Of a stretch of DNA of 64,000 nt, positions 35,692 through 44,440 are shown piece after piece. The notes under the pieces were generated by a model, which made no database searches, had not been told where the DNA came from, and saw nothing but the letters and a program-made list of their open reading frames with translations. How positions within the stretch are numbered: the stretch's first letter is position 1; each line of letters starts with the position of its first letter. A program made the translations under genes and the position numbers. This stretch comes from Croceibacterium xixiisoli. GTDB lineage: Bacteria; Pseudomonadota; Alphaproteobacteria; Sphingomonadales; Sphingomonadaceae. The DNA lies in NCBI RefSeq assembly GCF_009827305.1, contig NZ_WTYJ01000001.1, forward strand, positions 1,054,001 to 1,118,000, written 5' to 3'.

Positions 35692-37845
35692 CTATTGTCC
35701 GGCCGGAGGCCCATTGTCGGTTGCCTGCTGGCCCGATGCCTCGACCGCACGCATGCGCTTGGCTTCGGTCAGCACATGGCCGCGAATGGCCTCTGCCTGT
35801 TCGGGCGTGATCCACTTGGAAAAGCTGATCATGCCATTGTCGGCCAGCGCCCCGTCGATCACCACGCTGCGCCATGCATCGCGGTTGGTGGCGATGGCAG
35901 ACCGCATCAGATTGGGGTTCACCGGGCCACGGTGGCAGATGGTGCAGAAGGTGAAGTACCATTTTTCACCCTCGGCCAGCTGCGCCGGGGTGAAGGTCTC
36001 AGTGCTTTCGACATAGGGTTCGGGGGTGAAGGGCGGCAGCTGTTCCAGCTTGGCTGTCCCGCCAACCTTGAAGGCCAGCAGCATGCCATTGGGGGCCGGG
36101 CGACGCATCCATGGCGATTCCGTCGCCATGCCCATCGATCCACCGTAACCGGCCAGGACTACGATATATTGTTCGCCATTGGCGCGATAGCTGATCGGCC
36201 CGGCCACCATTCCGCGCTGGGCATCGAACTTCCATAATTCCTTGCCGGTTTCGGCGTTATAGGCATGGAAGAAGCCATAAGGATCGCCCTGGAACACCAG
36301 ATTGCCCGCCGTCGCCAGCGTGCCGCCGTTCCACGGGAAGGGCTGTTCCACCTTCCAGCGGGCTTCCTGCTTGACCGGATCCCACGCCAGCAGCGTGCCC
36401 CGGTTCATCGCGGCGAGCGCTGCCCGCCGTTCAGCGGGCGTGGCGCCCTCGATCGCGCCTTCCGGCGGCGCCTGGAAGGCAACCCCGGTGTTCCAGCGGC
36501 CGATGTGGCGTTCGTAATTCACGTCGTCCCCATAGGCGAGCGGCACATGCATGCTGGGGATGTAGACCAGCCCGGTGATCGGCGAATAGCTCATCGGATG
36601 CCAGGCATGGGCGCCGATCCCGGCCGGGAACAGCAGTGCCGGCTTGTCGGCAAAGCGGGCTTCCGGCTTTTCGACCGGACGGCCGGTGGCCAGATCGATC
36701 CGTTCGGCCCAGTTCTGCGGTGCATAGGGTTCGGCGCTGATCAGCTTCCCGTTGCTGCGATCCAGCACATAGAAGAACCCGTTCTTGGGCGCCTGCATCA
36801 ACACCTTGCGCGGTTCGCCGTCGATGTTGAGATCGGCCAGGGTGATCTGCTGGGTGGCGGTGAAATCCCAGGTTTCGCCCGGGTTCACCTGATAATGCCA
36901 TTTGTAGGCGCCGGTATCGGGATCGAGCGCCAGAATGGAACTGAGGAACAGATTGTCCCCCTTGCCATTGCTGCGCGCGCGATGGTTCCAGGGCGATCCA
37001 TTGCCCACGCCCACGATCAGCTGATCGAAATCGGCATCATAGACGAAGGAATCCCACACGGTTCCGCCGCCGCCCATTTCCCAATATTTGCCATCCCAGG
37101 TCTTGCCCGCGAATTTGGCGAAGGCTTCGTCCGATGCGGCATTGTCCGGGCCGTCGGCAGGGTTGCCGGGCACGGTGTAGAACCGCCACACCAAGTCGCC
37201 GTCATTGGCGTCATAGGCGCTCAGGTAACCGCGCACGCCCAGCTCGGCGCCGCTGTTGCCGATGATCACCTTGCCCCGGATCACGCGCGGTGCCCCGGTG
37301 ATGGTGTAGGGCTTGCTCTGGTCGACCGTGACCTTGTCCCACAGCGGCTTGCCCGTGGCGGCATCGATGGCGATCAGCCGGCCATCGATCGTCCCGACGA
37401 ACACCTTGCCTTCCCAAACGGCGACGCCGCGATTGACGACATCGCAGCAGGCATCGGCACCCTTGGCGCCAATTACTTCGGGGTCATACTGCCACAGCGT
37501 CTTGCCGGTGGCGGCATCGACGGCCATCACCTTGGACCAGGCGGTGGAGATATACATGACCCCGTCCACGACGATCGGGGTCGCTTCCTGCCCGCGATTG
37601 GTATCCAGTTCGACGGCCCAGGCGAGCTTCAGATCGCCGATGTTCTCGGCATTGATGTCGGTCAGCGGGCTGAAGCGCTGTTCGGCATAGGTGCGCCCAT
37701 GCGTCATCCAGTTGTCGGGATCATCCTCGGCAGCCAGCAGGCGCTTTTCATCCACATCGGCCGGGCCGTCGGGCCCCGATCCACAGGCGCTGATGATCAG
37801 GCACAACGGCAGGGCCGCCGCACGCAGGACACGGGCCAGTGTCAT
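35692..37845 (-). CDS. quinohaemoprotein alcohol dehydrogenase (PQQ + C-terminal cytochrome c)
   Basis: About 717 residues; ATG 37845 is nine bases after GGAGG. The lipobox IISAC suggests a membrane-tethered lipoprotein. The propeller carries the vicinal Cys133-Cys134 pair in ADACCDVVNRG that caps PQQ in alcohol dehydrogenases, and the motif NPGETWDFTATQQ. The C-terminal cytochrome domain has CTICH (634-638). This is the classical quinohaemoprotein alcohol dehydrogenase arrangement, oxidising primary or secondary alcohols and passing electrons through its haem. It lies 47 bp downstream of the glycerate kinase gene, possibly by read-through. It is the only one of the five with the Cys pair. 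Confidence 0.95.
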   Translation of the reverse strand: MTLARVLRAAALPLCLIISACGSGPDGPADVDEKRLLAAEDDPDNWMTHGRTYAEQRFSPLTDINAENIGDLKLAWAVELDTNRGQEATPIVVDGVMYISTAWSKVMAVDAATGKTLWQYDPEVIGAKGADACCDVVNRGVAVWEGKVFVGTIDGRLIAIDAATGKPLWDKVTVDQSKPYTITGAPRVIRGKVIIGNSGAELGVRGYLSAYDANDGDLVWRFYTVPGNPADGPDNAASDEAFAKFAGKTWDGKYWEMGGGGTVWDSFVYDADFDQLIVGVGNGSPWNHRARSNGKGDNLFLSSILALDPDTGAYKWHYQVNPGETWDFTATQQITLADLNIDGEPRKVLMQAPKNGFFYVLDRSNGKLISAEPYAPQNWAERIDLATGRPVEKPEARFADKPALLFPAGIGAHAWHPMSYSPITGLVYIPSMHVPLAYGDDVNYERHIGRWNTGVAFQAPPEGAIEGATPAERRAALAAMNRGTLLAWDPVKQEARWKVEQPFPWNGGTLATAGNLVFQGDPYGFFHAYNAETGKELWKFDAQRGMVAGPISYRANGEQYIVVLAGYGGSMGMATESPWMRRPAPNGMLLAFKVGGTAKLEQLPPFTPEPYVESTETFTPAQLAEGEKWYFTFCTICHRGPVNPNLMRSAIATNRDAWRSVVIDGALADNGMISFSKWITPEQAEAIRGHVLTEAKRMRAVEASGQQATDNGPPAGQ

Positions 37846-37891
37846 CTCGAAATTCCTCCCCAAACTCTTCTGTTCTGTAGATCGATGGCGT

Positions 37892-38788
37892 TCATCGGTT
37901 GATGAAATCGGTCAGCACCGGCGGCAGGCCGATGGGCCGTTGGTCATCGCCCAGCCGCAGCACCACATCGGCACGCGCGGGCATTTCCTGCGCGATATGC
38001 CGGGTCAGCCGCTCGTAATGCATGATGAAGCGTTCCACCGCCGCCTCATCCATCAACCCGGCGGCATCGGGACGGGCGGCGGCCAGCTTGCGTTCCTGCA
38101 GCAGGCGGTTGGCCTTCACCGATTCGAACCCCGGCACGGCCAGCATCACCAGGATGTCCATGCGCGCGAACAGCGCGGCATAATCGGTCTGCAGATACCG
38201 ATTGACGGTTCCGCGCCAGATTCCCAGCGGATCTTCCTCCCGCTCCAGGCTGTTCACCGGTTCGGCCAGAGCCACTTCATCCTGCGGCCGGGCGCCCACG
38301 CACCAGCCTTCGAACAGCACGATATCCACCGGCGGGGTGGAAGAATGCGCGTCCGGGCTGCGATCATCCACCGCCTTGTCGAACCGGGGTACATCGGCCG
38401 GCTGCCCGCCCAGCAGATCGTCGAACACCTTGTGCGCCAGCGCCGTATCATGCGTCCCGGGCACGCCGCGCGTGGCGAACAGCGGGTGGACCGCATCGGC
38501 CAGTTCCGCCCGTTCCGCCTTTCGGAGATAGAGGTCGTCCAGCGACACGGTGATCGCCTGCAGGCCACGCTGATGCAGCAGCAGTTCCAGAAAATGGCAC
38601 AGCGTCGATTTGCCCGAACCCTGCGCGCCATTGATGCCCACCAGCAGCGGCTGATCGGGCAGCTTGCAGGCCGCCACGAAATTGGCCAGCGGCGCCCAAT
38701 AATCGGTAACGACGGTGGCGTAATCCCGCGGGAGCTTTTCCCGCGTGATCAGCGCATCGACGGCGGCGCGCAGGTCAGCCTGGCTCAT
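37892..38788 (-). CDS. D-glycerate 3-kinase-like P-loop kinase
   Basis: 298 residues. Walker A GAQGSGKST (54-62) and the segments ITVSLDDLYLRKAER and DIVLFEGWCVGARP match the plant/yeast-type glycerate kinase (GLYK-like) family. It phosphorylates D-glycerate to 3-phosphoglycerate with ATP in the cytoplasm. The gene overlaps the upstream reductase stop as ATGA (38785-38788), so reductase and kinase form a pair: hydroxypyruvate to glycerate to 3-phosphoglycerate. This pairing is the strongest support for the assignment; other small-molecule kinases of the uridine-kinase/PRK fold are the alternative. Confidence 0.85.
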   Translation of the reverse strand: MSQADLRAAVDALITREKLPRDYATVVTDYWAPLANFVAACKLPDQPLLVGINGAQGSGKSTLCHFLELLLHQRGLQAITVSLDDLYLRKAERAELADAVHPLFATRGVPGTHDTALAHKVFDDLLGGQPADVPRFDKAVDDRSPDAHSSTPPVDIVLFEGWCVGARPQDEVALAEPVNSLEREEDPLGIWRGTVNRYLQTDYAALFARMDILVMLAVPGFESVKANRLLQERKLAAARPDAAGLMDEAAVERFIMHYERLTRHIAQEMPARADVVLRLGDDQRPIGLPPVLTDFINR

Positions 38789-39753
38789 GCGATCCGGTCG
38801 GGCAGTTCATCGCCATTGGCCCAAGCTTGCGCATTGGCCAGCGCCCGCATGCCCATGGCAACGCGGGTTTCGCGGTTGGCGCTGCCCAGATGCGGCAGCA
38901 GCACGGCGCTTTCCAGCTCCAGCAGCGCCGCCGGCACCGCCGGCTCCTGCGGATAGACGTCCAGCCCGGCACCGGCCAGATGCCCGCTGCGCAATGCATC
39001 GGCCAGCGCATCATGATCGACCACGCCGCCGCGCGCAGTGTTGATCAGGTAAGATCCGGCCTTCATCTTCGCCAGCGACTGGGCATTGATCAGATTGGCG
39101 GTGTCCCCGCCGCCCGGCACATGCAGCGAGACGAAATCGGACAGGCCGAGCAGATCGTCGAGCACCGGGTGGAATTCCGCCTGCAGTTCCGCCGCAATAT
39201 CCGCTTCGGCCGGACGCCGGGCGTAATAGGCGATCTTCATGCCGAATCCATGATGCGCGCGGCGGGCGGTGGCGATGCCGATCCGGCCGAAACCGACCAG
39301 CCCCAGCACCTTGCCGCGCAGTTCCGAACCGATCAGATGGGTCGGGCGCCAGCCGCTCCACCGGCCATCGCGCAGTTCCCGTTCCCCTTCGCCCGCGCGT
39401 CGTGCGGCCATCAGCAGCAGGGTCAGCGCAATATCGGCGGTGGCATCGGTCAACACGCCGGGCGTGTTGGTCACGGCAATGCCCTTGGCCTTGGCGGCGT
39501 CCAGCGCAATATGGTCGAAACCGACGCCGTAATTGGCGATCAGCTTCACCCGATCGCCCCCGGCGATCACATCGGCGTCGATCCGGTCTGACACGGTGGG
39601 GCAGAGCACATCATAGGCGCCCATCGCATCGGCCAGCGCCTGCTGGCTCATCGGTTCGTCACTCTCGTTCAGCGTCACATCGAATTGCGCGCGCAGCGCC
39701 TCTTCGACGGTGTCGGGCCAGCGGCGGGTTACAAGCAGTTTGGGACGTGTCAC
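38785..39753 (-). CDS. D-2-hydroxyacid dehydrogenase (hydroxypyruvate/glyoxylate reductase)
   Basis: About 322 residues from GTG 39753, with AAGG nine bases upstream; a longer frame reading into the GST gene is not coding. NAD(P)-binding Rossmann motif GLVGFGRIGIATARR, the segment SLHVPGGGDTANLI, catalytic Arg in LINTARGGVVD, Glu in DVYPQEP and His in LLPHLGSA place it with the D-isomer-specific 2-hydroxyacid dehydrogenases. Its coupling to a glycerate kinase points to hydroxypyruvate/glyoxylate reduction. It starts 5 bp after the beta-etherase-like gene, so the three are one transcript. Confidence 0.9.
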   Translation of the reverse strand: MTRPKLLVTRRWPDTVEEALRAQFDVTLNESDEPMSQQALADAMGAYDVLCPTVSDRIDADVIAGGDRVKLIANYGVGFDHIALDAAKAKGIAVTNTPGVLTDATADIALTLLLMAARRAGEGERELRDGRWSGWRPTHLIGSELRGKVLGLVGFGRIGIATARRAHHGFGMKIAYYARRPAEADIAAELQAEFHPVLDDLLGLSDFVSLHVPGGGDTANLINAQSLAKMKAGSYLINTARGGVVDHDALADALRSGHLAGAGLDVYPQEPAVPAALLELESAVLLPHLGSANRETRVAMGMRALANAQAWANGDELPDRIA

Positions 39754-39757
39754 GTGA

Positions 39758-40597
39758 TCAAGCCTTTGCCATGCCGTCGGTAATCCGCTGGGTTTCGGCG
39801 CGGGTCGATTCCAGGCCGGTGTTGCGCTTGTGGATCCCGCCCTGGCCGGCAGCAGCAAACAGCGGGGCGTCGCCTTCACGCTGTTCCAGGCCATAGAGCG
39901 GAAACAGGCCGGGGTGACGGCCCAGTCCGCCGAACAGATCGCGACACCTTTCGATCCAGTCGCGCAGCGGATCGTCTTCGGCCAGCGCCGGGATCTTGCA
40001 TACCGATGCGGTGAACAGGATGGATCCCAGAATGCGGTAATCGGCATAGTTCGGCGTCTCGCCGCCCAGCCATTTTTCCTCCCGCAGCACGATACGCAGC
40101 GGTTCCAGATCGGCGGAGATCAGCGGCAGGCGATCCTCGCGCCCGGCCTGGCGATCTTCCAGTTTCATGCCGATCATGATTTCGCGCGAATGGGTGATGT
40201 ATTCATGATCTTCGGGGTTCGAAAGATCGCGGTAATCCGCGCAGTAGCAGCGCATCCATGGCCCGGTCGCCACGCGCCAGAACCACGCATCCAGTGCCCG
40301 CACCATCGGCGCCACGCTCGGGTGGGGGATCAGAGCCGGGCGATCGGGATAGGTCGTGTCGAGATATTCGACGATGCCCCAGCTATCGAGCACCCATTTG
40401 CCATCGTCCACGATCGCCGGCAGCCGTTCGGTCTTGCCGCCTGTCCGTTCTGAAATGCCGGTAAAACCACCCGGCACCAGATCGATATCGAAGCCCTTGT
40501 GCGCCAGCGCATATTTGGTCGACCAGACGAAGGGGCTGATCGTGGCGCCGGTGGAAATCGCAATATCGTAACAGGTGATCGTGTTGTTTTGCGCCAT
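39758..40597 (-). CDS. ligE: LigE/LigP-like beta-etherase (glutathione S-transferase)
   Basis: 279 residues. From memory the sequence follows the lignin beta-etherase LigE of Sphingobium SYK-6 almost end to end: AQNNTITCYDIAI, TISPFVWSTKYALAHKGFD, VPGGFTGISERTGGKTERLP, VLDSWGIVEYLD, GPWMRCYCADYRDLS and DDPLRDWIERCRDLF. The N-terminal thioredoxin fold binds glutathione and the C-terminal helical domain binds substrate. Such enzymes cleave beta-aryl-ether bonds of lignin dimers after oxidation at C-alpha, with glutathione. It heads a run with hydroxypyruvate reductase and glycerate kinase. A relative with other substrates cannot be excluded; an alignment would decide. Confidence 0.85.
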   Translation of the reverse strand: MAQNNTITCYDIAISTGATISPFVWSTKYALAHKGFDIDLVPGGFTGISERTGGKTERLPAIVDDGKWVLDSWGIVEYLDTTYPDRPALIPHPSVAPMVRALDAWFWRVATGPWMRCYCADYRDLSNPEDHEYITHSREIMIGMKLEDRQAGREDRLPLISADLEPLRIVLREEKWLGGETPNYADYRILGSILFTASVCKIPALAEDDPLRDWIERCRDLFGGLGRHPGLFPLYGLEQREGDAPLFAAAGQGGIHKRNTGLESTRAETQRITDGMAKA

Positions 40598-40676
40598 GCG
40601 GCCTCTCCGTTGATCTTGTCCTTTCCCGCAGTGCTATTGGGTCGGGGGACAAAAGGGAAGGGCGCTTGCGGCGCAA

Positions 40677-41597
40677 TTAGGTAGAAATCTTCGCATCCTG
40701 CAGCCGCAGCATGCGGTAAAGCGTTTCCGTGACGGGTACGGACAGGCCCGCCGCATGCGCCGCGTCCAGGATCGCGCCATTGATCGCATCGATTTCGGTG
40801 CGCCGGCCGGCCTTCACATCCTGCAGCATCGATGCTTCGTGATTGGCGTGGTCGGTCATCGACACATGGGTCAGATCATGGATCGGCTGGGCCTCGATCA
40901 TCACCCCGCTCGCGCGGGCGACGCCCACGCCTTCATCCACAACCGTGCGGATCATGTCGCGGCTTTCGTCATGCAGGAACAGGAAACCCGGCGTGCGCAG
41001 CGTCAGCGCGCAGAGCGGGTTCATCGCCGCGTTGAAGATCGCCTTGGACCAGATCACCTGATGAATGGCCGGATCGGCCGTGGTCGGGATGCCGCCGGCC
41101 GTCAGCAGATCGGCCACGCGCACGGCGAAATCGGCCTCGCCCTCGAACGCCGGGAACAGCCTGGAACCGCCTTCGCCATGGCTGCGCACCTTGCCCAGCC
41201 CGATCAGGTCGGACGGCATGGTGCTCGCCCCCACCATCACCCGCTCGGGCGCGGCGTGTTCGGCCAGCCGGCGATCATTGCCCAATCCGTTCTGCAGGCT
41301 CAGCAATTGCGTATCCGGCCCGATGGCTGCGGCGATGCCACCCAGCGCGCGGTCGGTCTGGAACGTCTTGGTGAACACCACCACCAGATCGACCGGCGCA
41401 TCCAGCTGATCGGGCCGCAGCGCCGGGATCGGCAGCATTTCGGTGCCGGCGCGGGTTTCCAGTTCCAGCCCGCCAGCATTGATCGCATCGATATGCGCCT
41501 GGTCGACATCGATCAGCAGCACCTCGGCACCGGCCCGATGGAACGCCGCGCCATAGAGGCAGCCCATGGCGCCAGCGCCGAGAATGGCGATTTTCAT
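40677..41597 (-). CDS. ketopantoate reductase-like dehydrogenase
   Basis: 306 residues. An N-terminal Rossmann motif GAGAMGCLYG, the segment VVVFTKTFQT, LLSLQNGLGN and the catalytic-Lys region VIWSKAIFNAAMNPLCAL fit the PanE/ApbA family, with an all-helical C-terminal domain (TEIDAINGAI). It reduces a 2-oxoacid with NADPH. Pantothenate synthesis is the classical role, but paralogues near catabolic genes often have other substrates. It overlaps the upstream NUDIX gene as ATGA and lies 79 bp before the beta-etherase-like gene, so a catabolic role is plausible. Confidence 0.85.
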   Translation of the reverse strand: MKIAILGAGAMGCLYGAAFHRAGAEVLLIDVDQAHIDAINAGGLELETRAGTEMLPIPALRPDQLDAPVDLVVVFTKTFQTDRALGGIAAAIGPDTQLLSLQNGLGNDRRLAEHAAPERVMVGASTMPSDLIGLGKVRSHGEGGSRLFPAFEGEADFAVRVADLLTAGGIPTTADPAIHQVIWSKAIFNAAMNPLCALTLRTPGFLFLHDESRDMIRTVVDEGVGVARASGVMIEAQPIHDLTHVSMTDHANHEASMLQDVKAGRRTEIDAINGAILDAAHAAGLSVPVTETLYRMLRLQDAKIST

Positions 41598-42151
41598 TTG
41601 CTCTCTCCCACGATGCCGGCGCCGAGCAGCAGCAACAGCTTGACGTCGATCGCCACGCCGCGAGCCCGGAAATCGCCGATCACTTCGGCAATGTCGGCCA
41701 GCGCCACCTCATGCACGGTGATGTTCTCGCCCTCCACCCCGCCGCCGGGGCCCACCCGGGTCAGCCCGCTGGCCTTCAGCAAGGTGAAGCTTTCGGTGAC
41801 CATTCCGGGGGAGGAGAAGAATTCGCCCAGGTCTTCCCAATGCTCTGCGCGGAAGCCAGTTTCTTCCTCCAGCTCGCGCGCGGCGGCGCTGTCCGCGCCT
41901 TCGCCCTCTGCGCCCACTTCATCGCCGATCAGCCCGGCGGGCAGTTCCAGGCAATTGCGCCCCAGCGGCACGCGAAACTGTTCGACCAGGATAACGCGCC
42001 CCTGATCCACCGGCAGGATCACGGCGGCGCGAATGCCCCGCGCGCGGCTGACATATTCCCAACGCCCACGGCGTTTGGCGGTGATGAACTTGCCCGACCA
42101 TTCGATCTGTTCGGGCTGTTGGGCGTCAGGGGGCAGGGTGTTTTCAGTCAC
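41594..42151 (-). CDS. NUDIX hydrolase, ADP-ribose pyrophosphatase-like
   Basis: 185 residues. The Nudix box is complete around residues 72-98 (ending AARELEEETGFRAE), and the beta-strand VILVEQFRVPLGRNCLELPAG is that of the ADP-ribose diphosphatase group. It hydrolyses nucleoside diphosphate-linked compounds to keep the nucleotide pool clean. Its last bases overlap the ketopantoate-reductase-like start (ATGA 41594-41597). The overlap shows co-translation, not necessarily a shared pathway. Confidence 0.9.
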   Translation of the reverse strand: MTENTLPPDAQQPEQIEWSGKFITAKRRGRWEYVSRARGIRAAVILPVDQGRVILVEQFRVPLGRNCLELPAGLIGDEVGAEGEGADSAAARELEEETGFRAEHWEDLGEFFSSPGMVTESFTLLKASGLTRVGPGGGVEGENITVHEVALADIAEVIGDFRARGVAIDVKLLLLLGAGIVGESK

Positions 42152-42159
42152 CCCGCAAG

Positions 42160-42837
42160 CTATAGTTCGATCAGCCGATCAGGCAACTCGTTCACATCGC
42201 CCTCTTCACGCGGCAGATATTCGGCCAGGATCACGCCGATCTGTTCCACCGCCGCAATCATGCCCGCGGCCGGCCCGCGCTCTTTCAGCCCGGCCAGCAG
42301 CGCCACCATCGCATCGCCCCAGGCCTCTGGCGGCACCAGCCGGGTGATCTCCTTGTCGGCGACGATCTCGGCGCGGTGTTCGTGCATCGAAAGATAGATC
42401 ATGATGCCCGTGCGGCTGCGCGTGCGCCGTTCGGCGCCGACCTTGAACAGATCGATCGCCCGGGCATGCACCCGCCGCGTGCGGATCGTGCCCGGCACCA
42501 GGAAGATCCGCACCGCCGGGATCAGCGCCAGCAATACCACGCCGATGAATGTCGTGATCCCGATCGCCGCCGCAATCGCGAAGATCAGCGTCGGCGAATG
42601 GTCGGCATTCCAATGGCCGAAGATCCGGTCATAGATGCCCAGGAAGAAATCGGGAAAGAACGCCAGCGCGGTCATGGCGGTAAAGGCGATCACCGCCGCC
42701 CAGGCCAGCGCCACATCGGTATAGCCGTCGGACTGATCGGCAATCACGGTCACGATCTCGCCCGCCGTGCCCGCCTCTGCCGCTGCGACGGCATCGCTCA
42801 CCTGCTGGTGATCGGCGGGGGTCATATAGATGCCCAT
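42160..42837 (-). CDS. TPM-domain membrane protein
   Basis: 225 residues. A TPM-type N-terminal segment (DHQQVSDAVAAAEAGTAGEIVTVIAD) is interrupted by two or three membrane helices (about 43-65 and 82-112), then the second half IMIYLSMHEHRAEIVADKEITR and LAEYLPREEGDVNELPDRLIEL. It starts directly after the stop of the second TPM gene, and LemA precedes them: the common LemA-TPM-TPM set of unknown envelope function. TPM domains have been linked to photosystem repair and to phosphatase activity; no role is established in this group. Confidence 0.85.
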   Translation of the reverse strand: MGIYMTPADHQQVSDAVAAAEAGTAGEIVTVIADQSDGYTDVALAWAAVIAFTAMTALAFFPDFFLGIYDRIFGHWNADHSPTLIFAIAAAIGITTFIGVVLLALIPAVRIFLVPGTIRTRRVHARAIDLFKVGAERRTRSRTGIMIYLSMHEHRAEIVADKEITRLVPPEAWGDAMVALLAGLKERGPAAGMIAAVEQIGVILAEYLPREEGDVNELPDRLIEL

Positions 42838-43650
42838 TTACCAGCTTCCCCCTGAACCGCCGCCGTTGAAGCCGCCACCGCCGCCGCCAAAGCCCCCGAA
42901 ACCGCCGCCGCCGCTGCTTCCGCCGCCGCCGCCCCAGCCGTCTCCATCGCTGTTGCTCAGCGCGTTGAGGGCGCCCCACAGGATGACATCGCCCACCACA
43001 CCGCCGGCACCATGGCGCCGCCCGCGCGCCCCGCCACGCCCGAACAGGAAGACCAGGAACACGATCAGCACGATCCAGAAGATGACGCCGCCAATGCTGA
43101 CGTCATCGGAGCGCCCGTTTTTCGCCGCTGCGGCCTCCGCCTCGGCAAGGGCTTGCGCCTCTGCCGGGTCCATGTTCAGCCGTTCGAGAACGGCATCGAC
43201 GCCGGCGATCACGCCGCCGGCCATATCGTCATTCTTGAAGGCCGGGATAATCACGTTCCGAACGATCCGTGCGGTCGAAATATCGGTCAGCGTGGTCTGA
43301 ACCCCGCGTGCTGTACTGATGAAAACTTTGCGATCATTGGGTGCGACCATCATCAGCACGCCCTGCCGCGATTCTTCCCCGCCGATGCCCCAGGCTCTGG
43401 CCAGATTTCGGGTGTAGAACTGCGGATCTTCGCCGTTCAGGCTGTTGACCGTTGCAACGACGACGGAGCGGCCGGTCTGCTGATTGTAGGCGCGCAGCTT
43501 CGCATCGAGCGCGGCTTCCTCTGCCGGGGGCAGGATATCTGCCTGATCCAGCACCGGCCCGTCCGGGCGCGGGGGAAAGTTCTGCGCTGCCGCCGGCAGG
43601 CTCGCCAGCGCGGCCAGCAGCGCAAGTATCAGGGCAAGAAAGCGCGTCAC
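42838..43650 (-). CDS. TPM-domain protein with glycine-rich tail (YgcG-like)
   Basis: 270 residues: signal peptide (to about 22), a periplasmic TPM domain (about 30-165; VLDQADILPPAEEAALDAKL, RSVVVATVNSLNG, NLARAWGIGG, MMVAPNDRKVFISTARG), one membrane helix (about 185-203) and a low-complexity tail of Gly and Ser ending GGSGGSW. This is the usual YgcG layout. The stop is adjacent to the start of the next TPM gene and LemA lies 17 bp upstream. Function unknown. Confidence 0.92.
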   Translation of the reverse strand: MTRFLALILALLAALASLPAAAQNFPPRPDGPVLDQADILPPAEEAALDAKLRAYNQQTGRSVVVATVNSLNGEDPQFYTRNLARAWGIGGEESRQGVLMMVAPNDRKVFISTARGVQTTLTDISTARIVRNVIIPAFKNDDMAGGVIAGVDAVLERLNMDPAEAQALAEAEAAAAKNGRSDDVSIGGVIFWIVLIVFLVFLFGRGGARGRRHGAGGVVGDVILWGALNALSNSDGDGWGGGGGSSGGGGFGGFGGGGGGFNGGGSGGSW

Positions 43651-43667
43651 CGGCGTGGGCTGGCCGG

Positions 43668-44264
43668 TCAGTTGCCGAAATCAACCGTGGGCGCGACATT
43701 GGAGCCGGGCTGGGCCTTGAAGCTTTCCATTGGCTTGGCGCCATGGATGATTTTCGCGCCGATGATGTCGGGGAAGGTCCGGATCGTCGTATTATACTCC
43801 TGCACAGCGGCGTTATAATCACTGCGCGCAGAATCGATGCGGTTTTCCGTGGCTTCCAGAGAGCTGGTCAGGTCGTCATACCCGTCCGAGCTTTTTATAT
43901 TCGGGTAATTCTCAACCACGGTGCGCAACTGGCCCATGGCCTGGGTCAACTGGTTCTGCGCATCCTGGAATTTCTGGAATTCTTCCGGATTAGACAGATC
44001 ATCGGTGGTGATGTTGATCGATGTGGCGCGCGCACGGGCGTTGACCACCTTTTCGAGAATCTGCGATTCCGCCTGGGTCGCGGCCTTCACGGTCGCCACT
44101 AGGTTCGGAATGAGATCTGCCCGCCGCTGATAGGCGCTTTCCACATCGCCCCATTTTGCCTTGGCGTTTTCTTCGGCTGTGGGCACGGAATTGATCCCGC
44201 AGGCGCTGAGCGAGACGGCGGCTGCAATGATCACGGCGCCGCGAAGCGGTGAAAAGGCGGACAT
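43668..44264 (-). CDS. LemA family lipoprotein
   Basis: About 198 residues. ATG 44264 follows GGGGAG; an upstream extension lacks a start signal. Lipobox SLSAC marks it as a lipoprotein. The helical LemA core is clear: VESAYQRRADLIPNLVATVK, RARATSINITTDDL, QDAQNQLTQAMGQLRTVVENYP and YNTTIRTFPDIIGAKIIHG. It is first in the LemA-TPM-TPM operon. The role in bacteria is not settled. Confidence 0.93.
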   Translation of the reverse strand: MSAFSPLRGAVIIAAAVSLSACGINSVPTAEENAKAKWGDVESAYQRRADLIPNLVATVKAATQAESQILEKVVNARARATSINITTDDLSNPEEFQKFQDAQNQLTQAMGQLRTVVENYPNIKSSDGYDDLTSSLEATENRIDSARSDYNAAVQEYNTTIRTFPDIIGAKIIHGAKPMESFKAQPGSNVAPTVDFGN

Positions 44265-44440
44265 GAAACTCCCCTCGAAAATCGACTGTGTTAGGTAGAT
44301 AGCACGGCCGATCGCGCTTTCAAGCAATGCCGGCAAGCAACGGTGGAGCCCGTCTGCCCCGGGGCTTGTGACGCAATGGCACCAATGGCAAAGACACGCG
44401 AAGGAGAATTGCAAATCACGGCAAGTGGAGGAACGGGGTC

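Noticed and set aside
39754-40047. N-terminal extension of the hydroxyacid dehydrogenase into the GST gene
   Set aside because: It overlaps the beta-etherase-like gene in another frame; the GTG at 39753 matches the family N-terminus.
42841-42960. Simple GGN repeat coding for Gly-rich sequence
   Set aside because: It is the normal low-complexity tail of YgcG-type TPM proteins, not a CRISPR or minisatellite.
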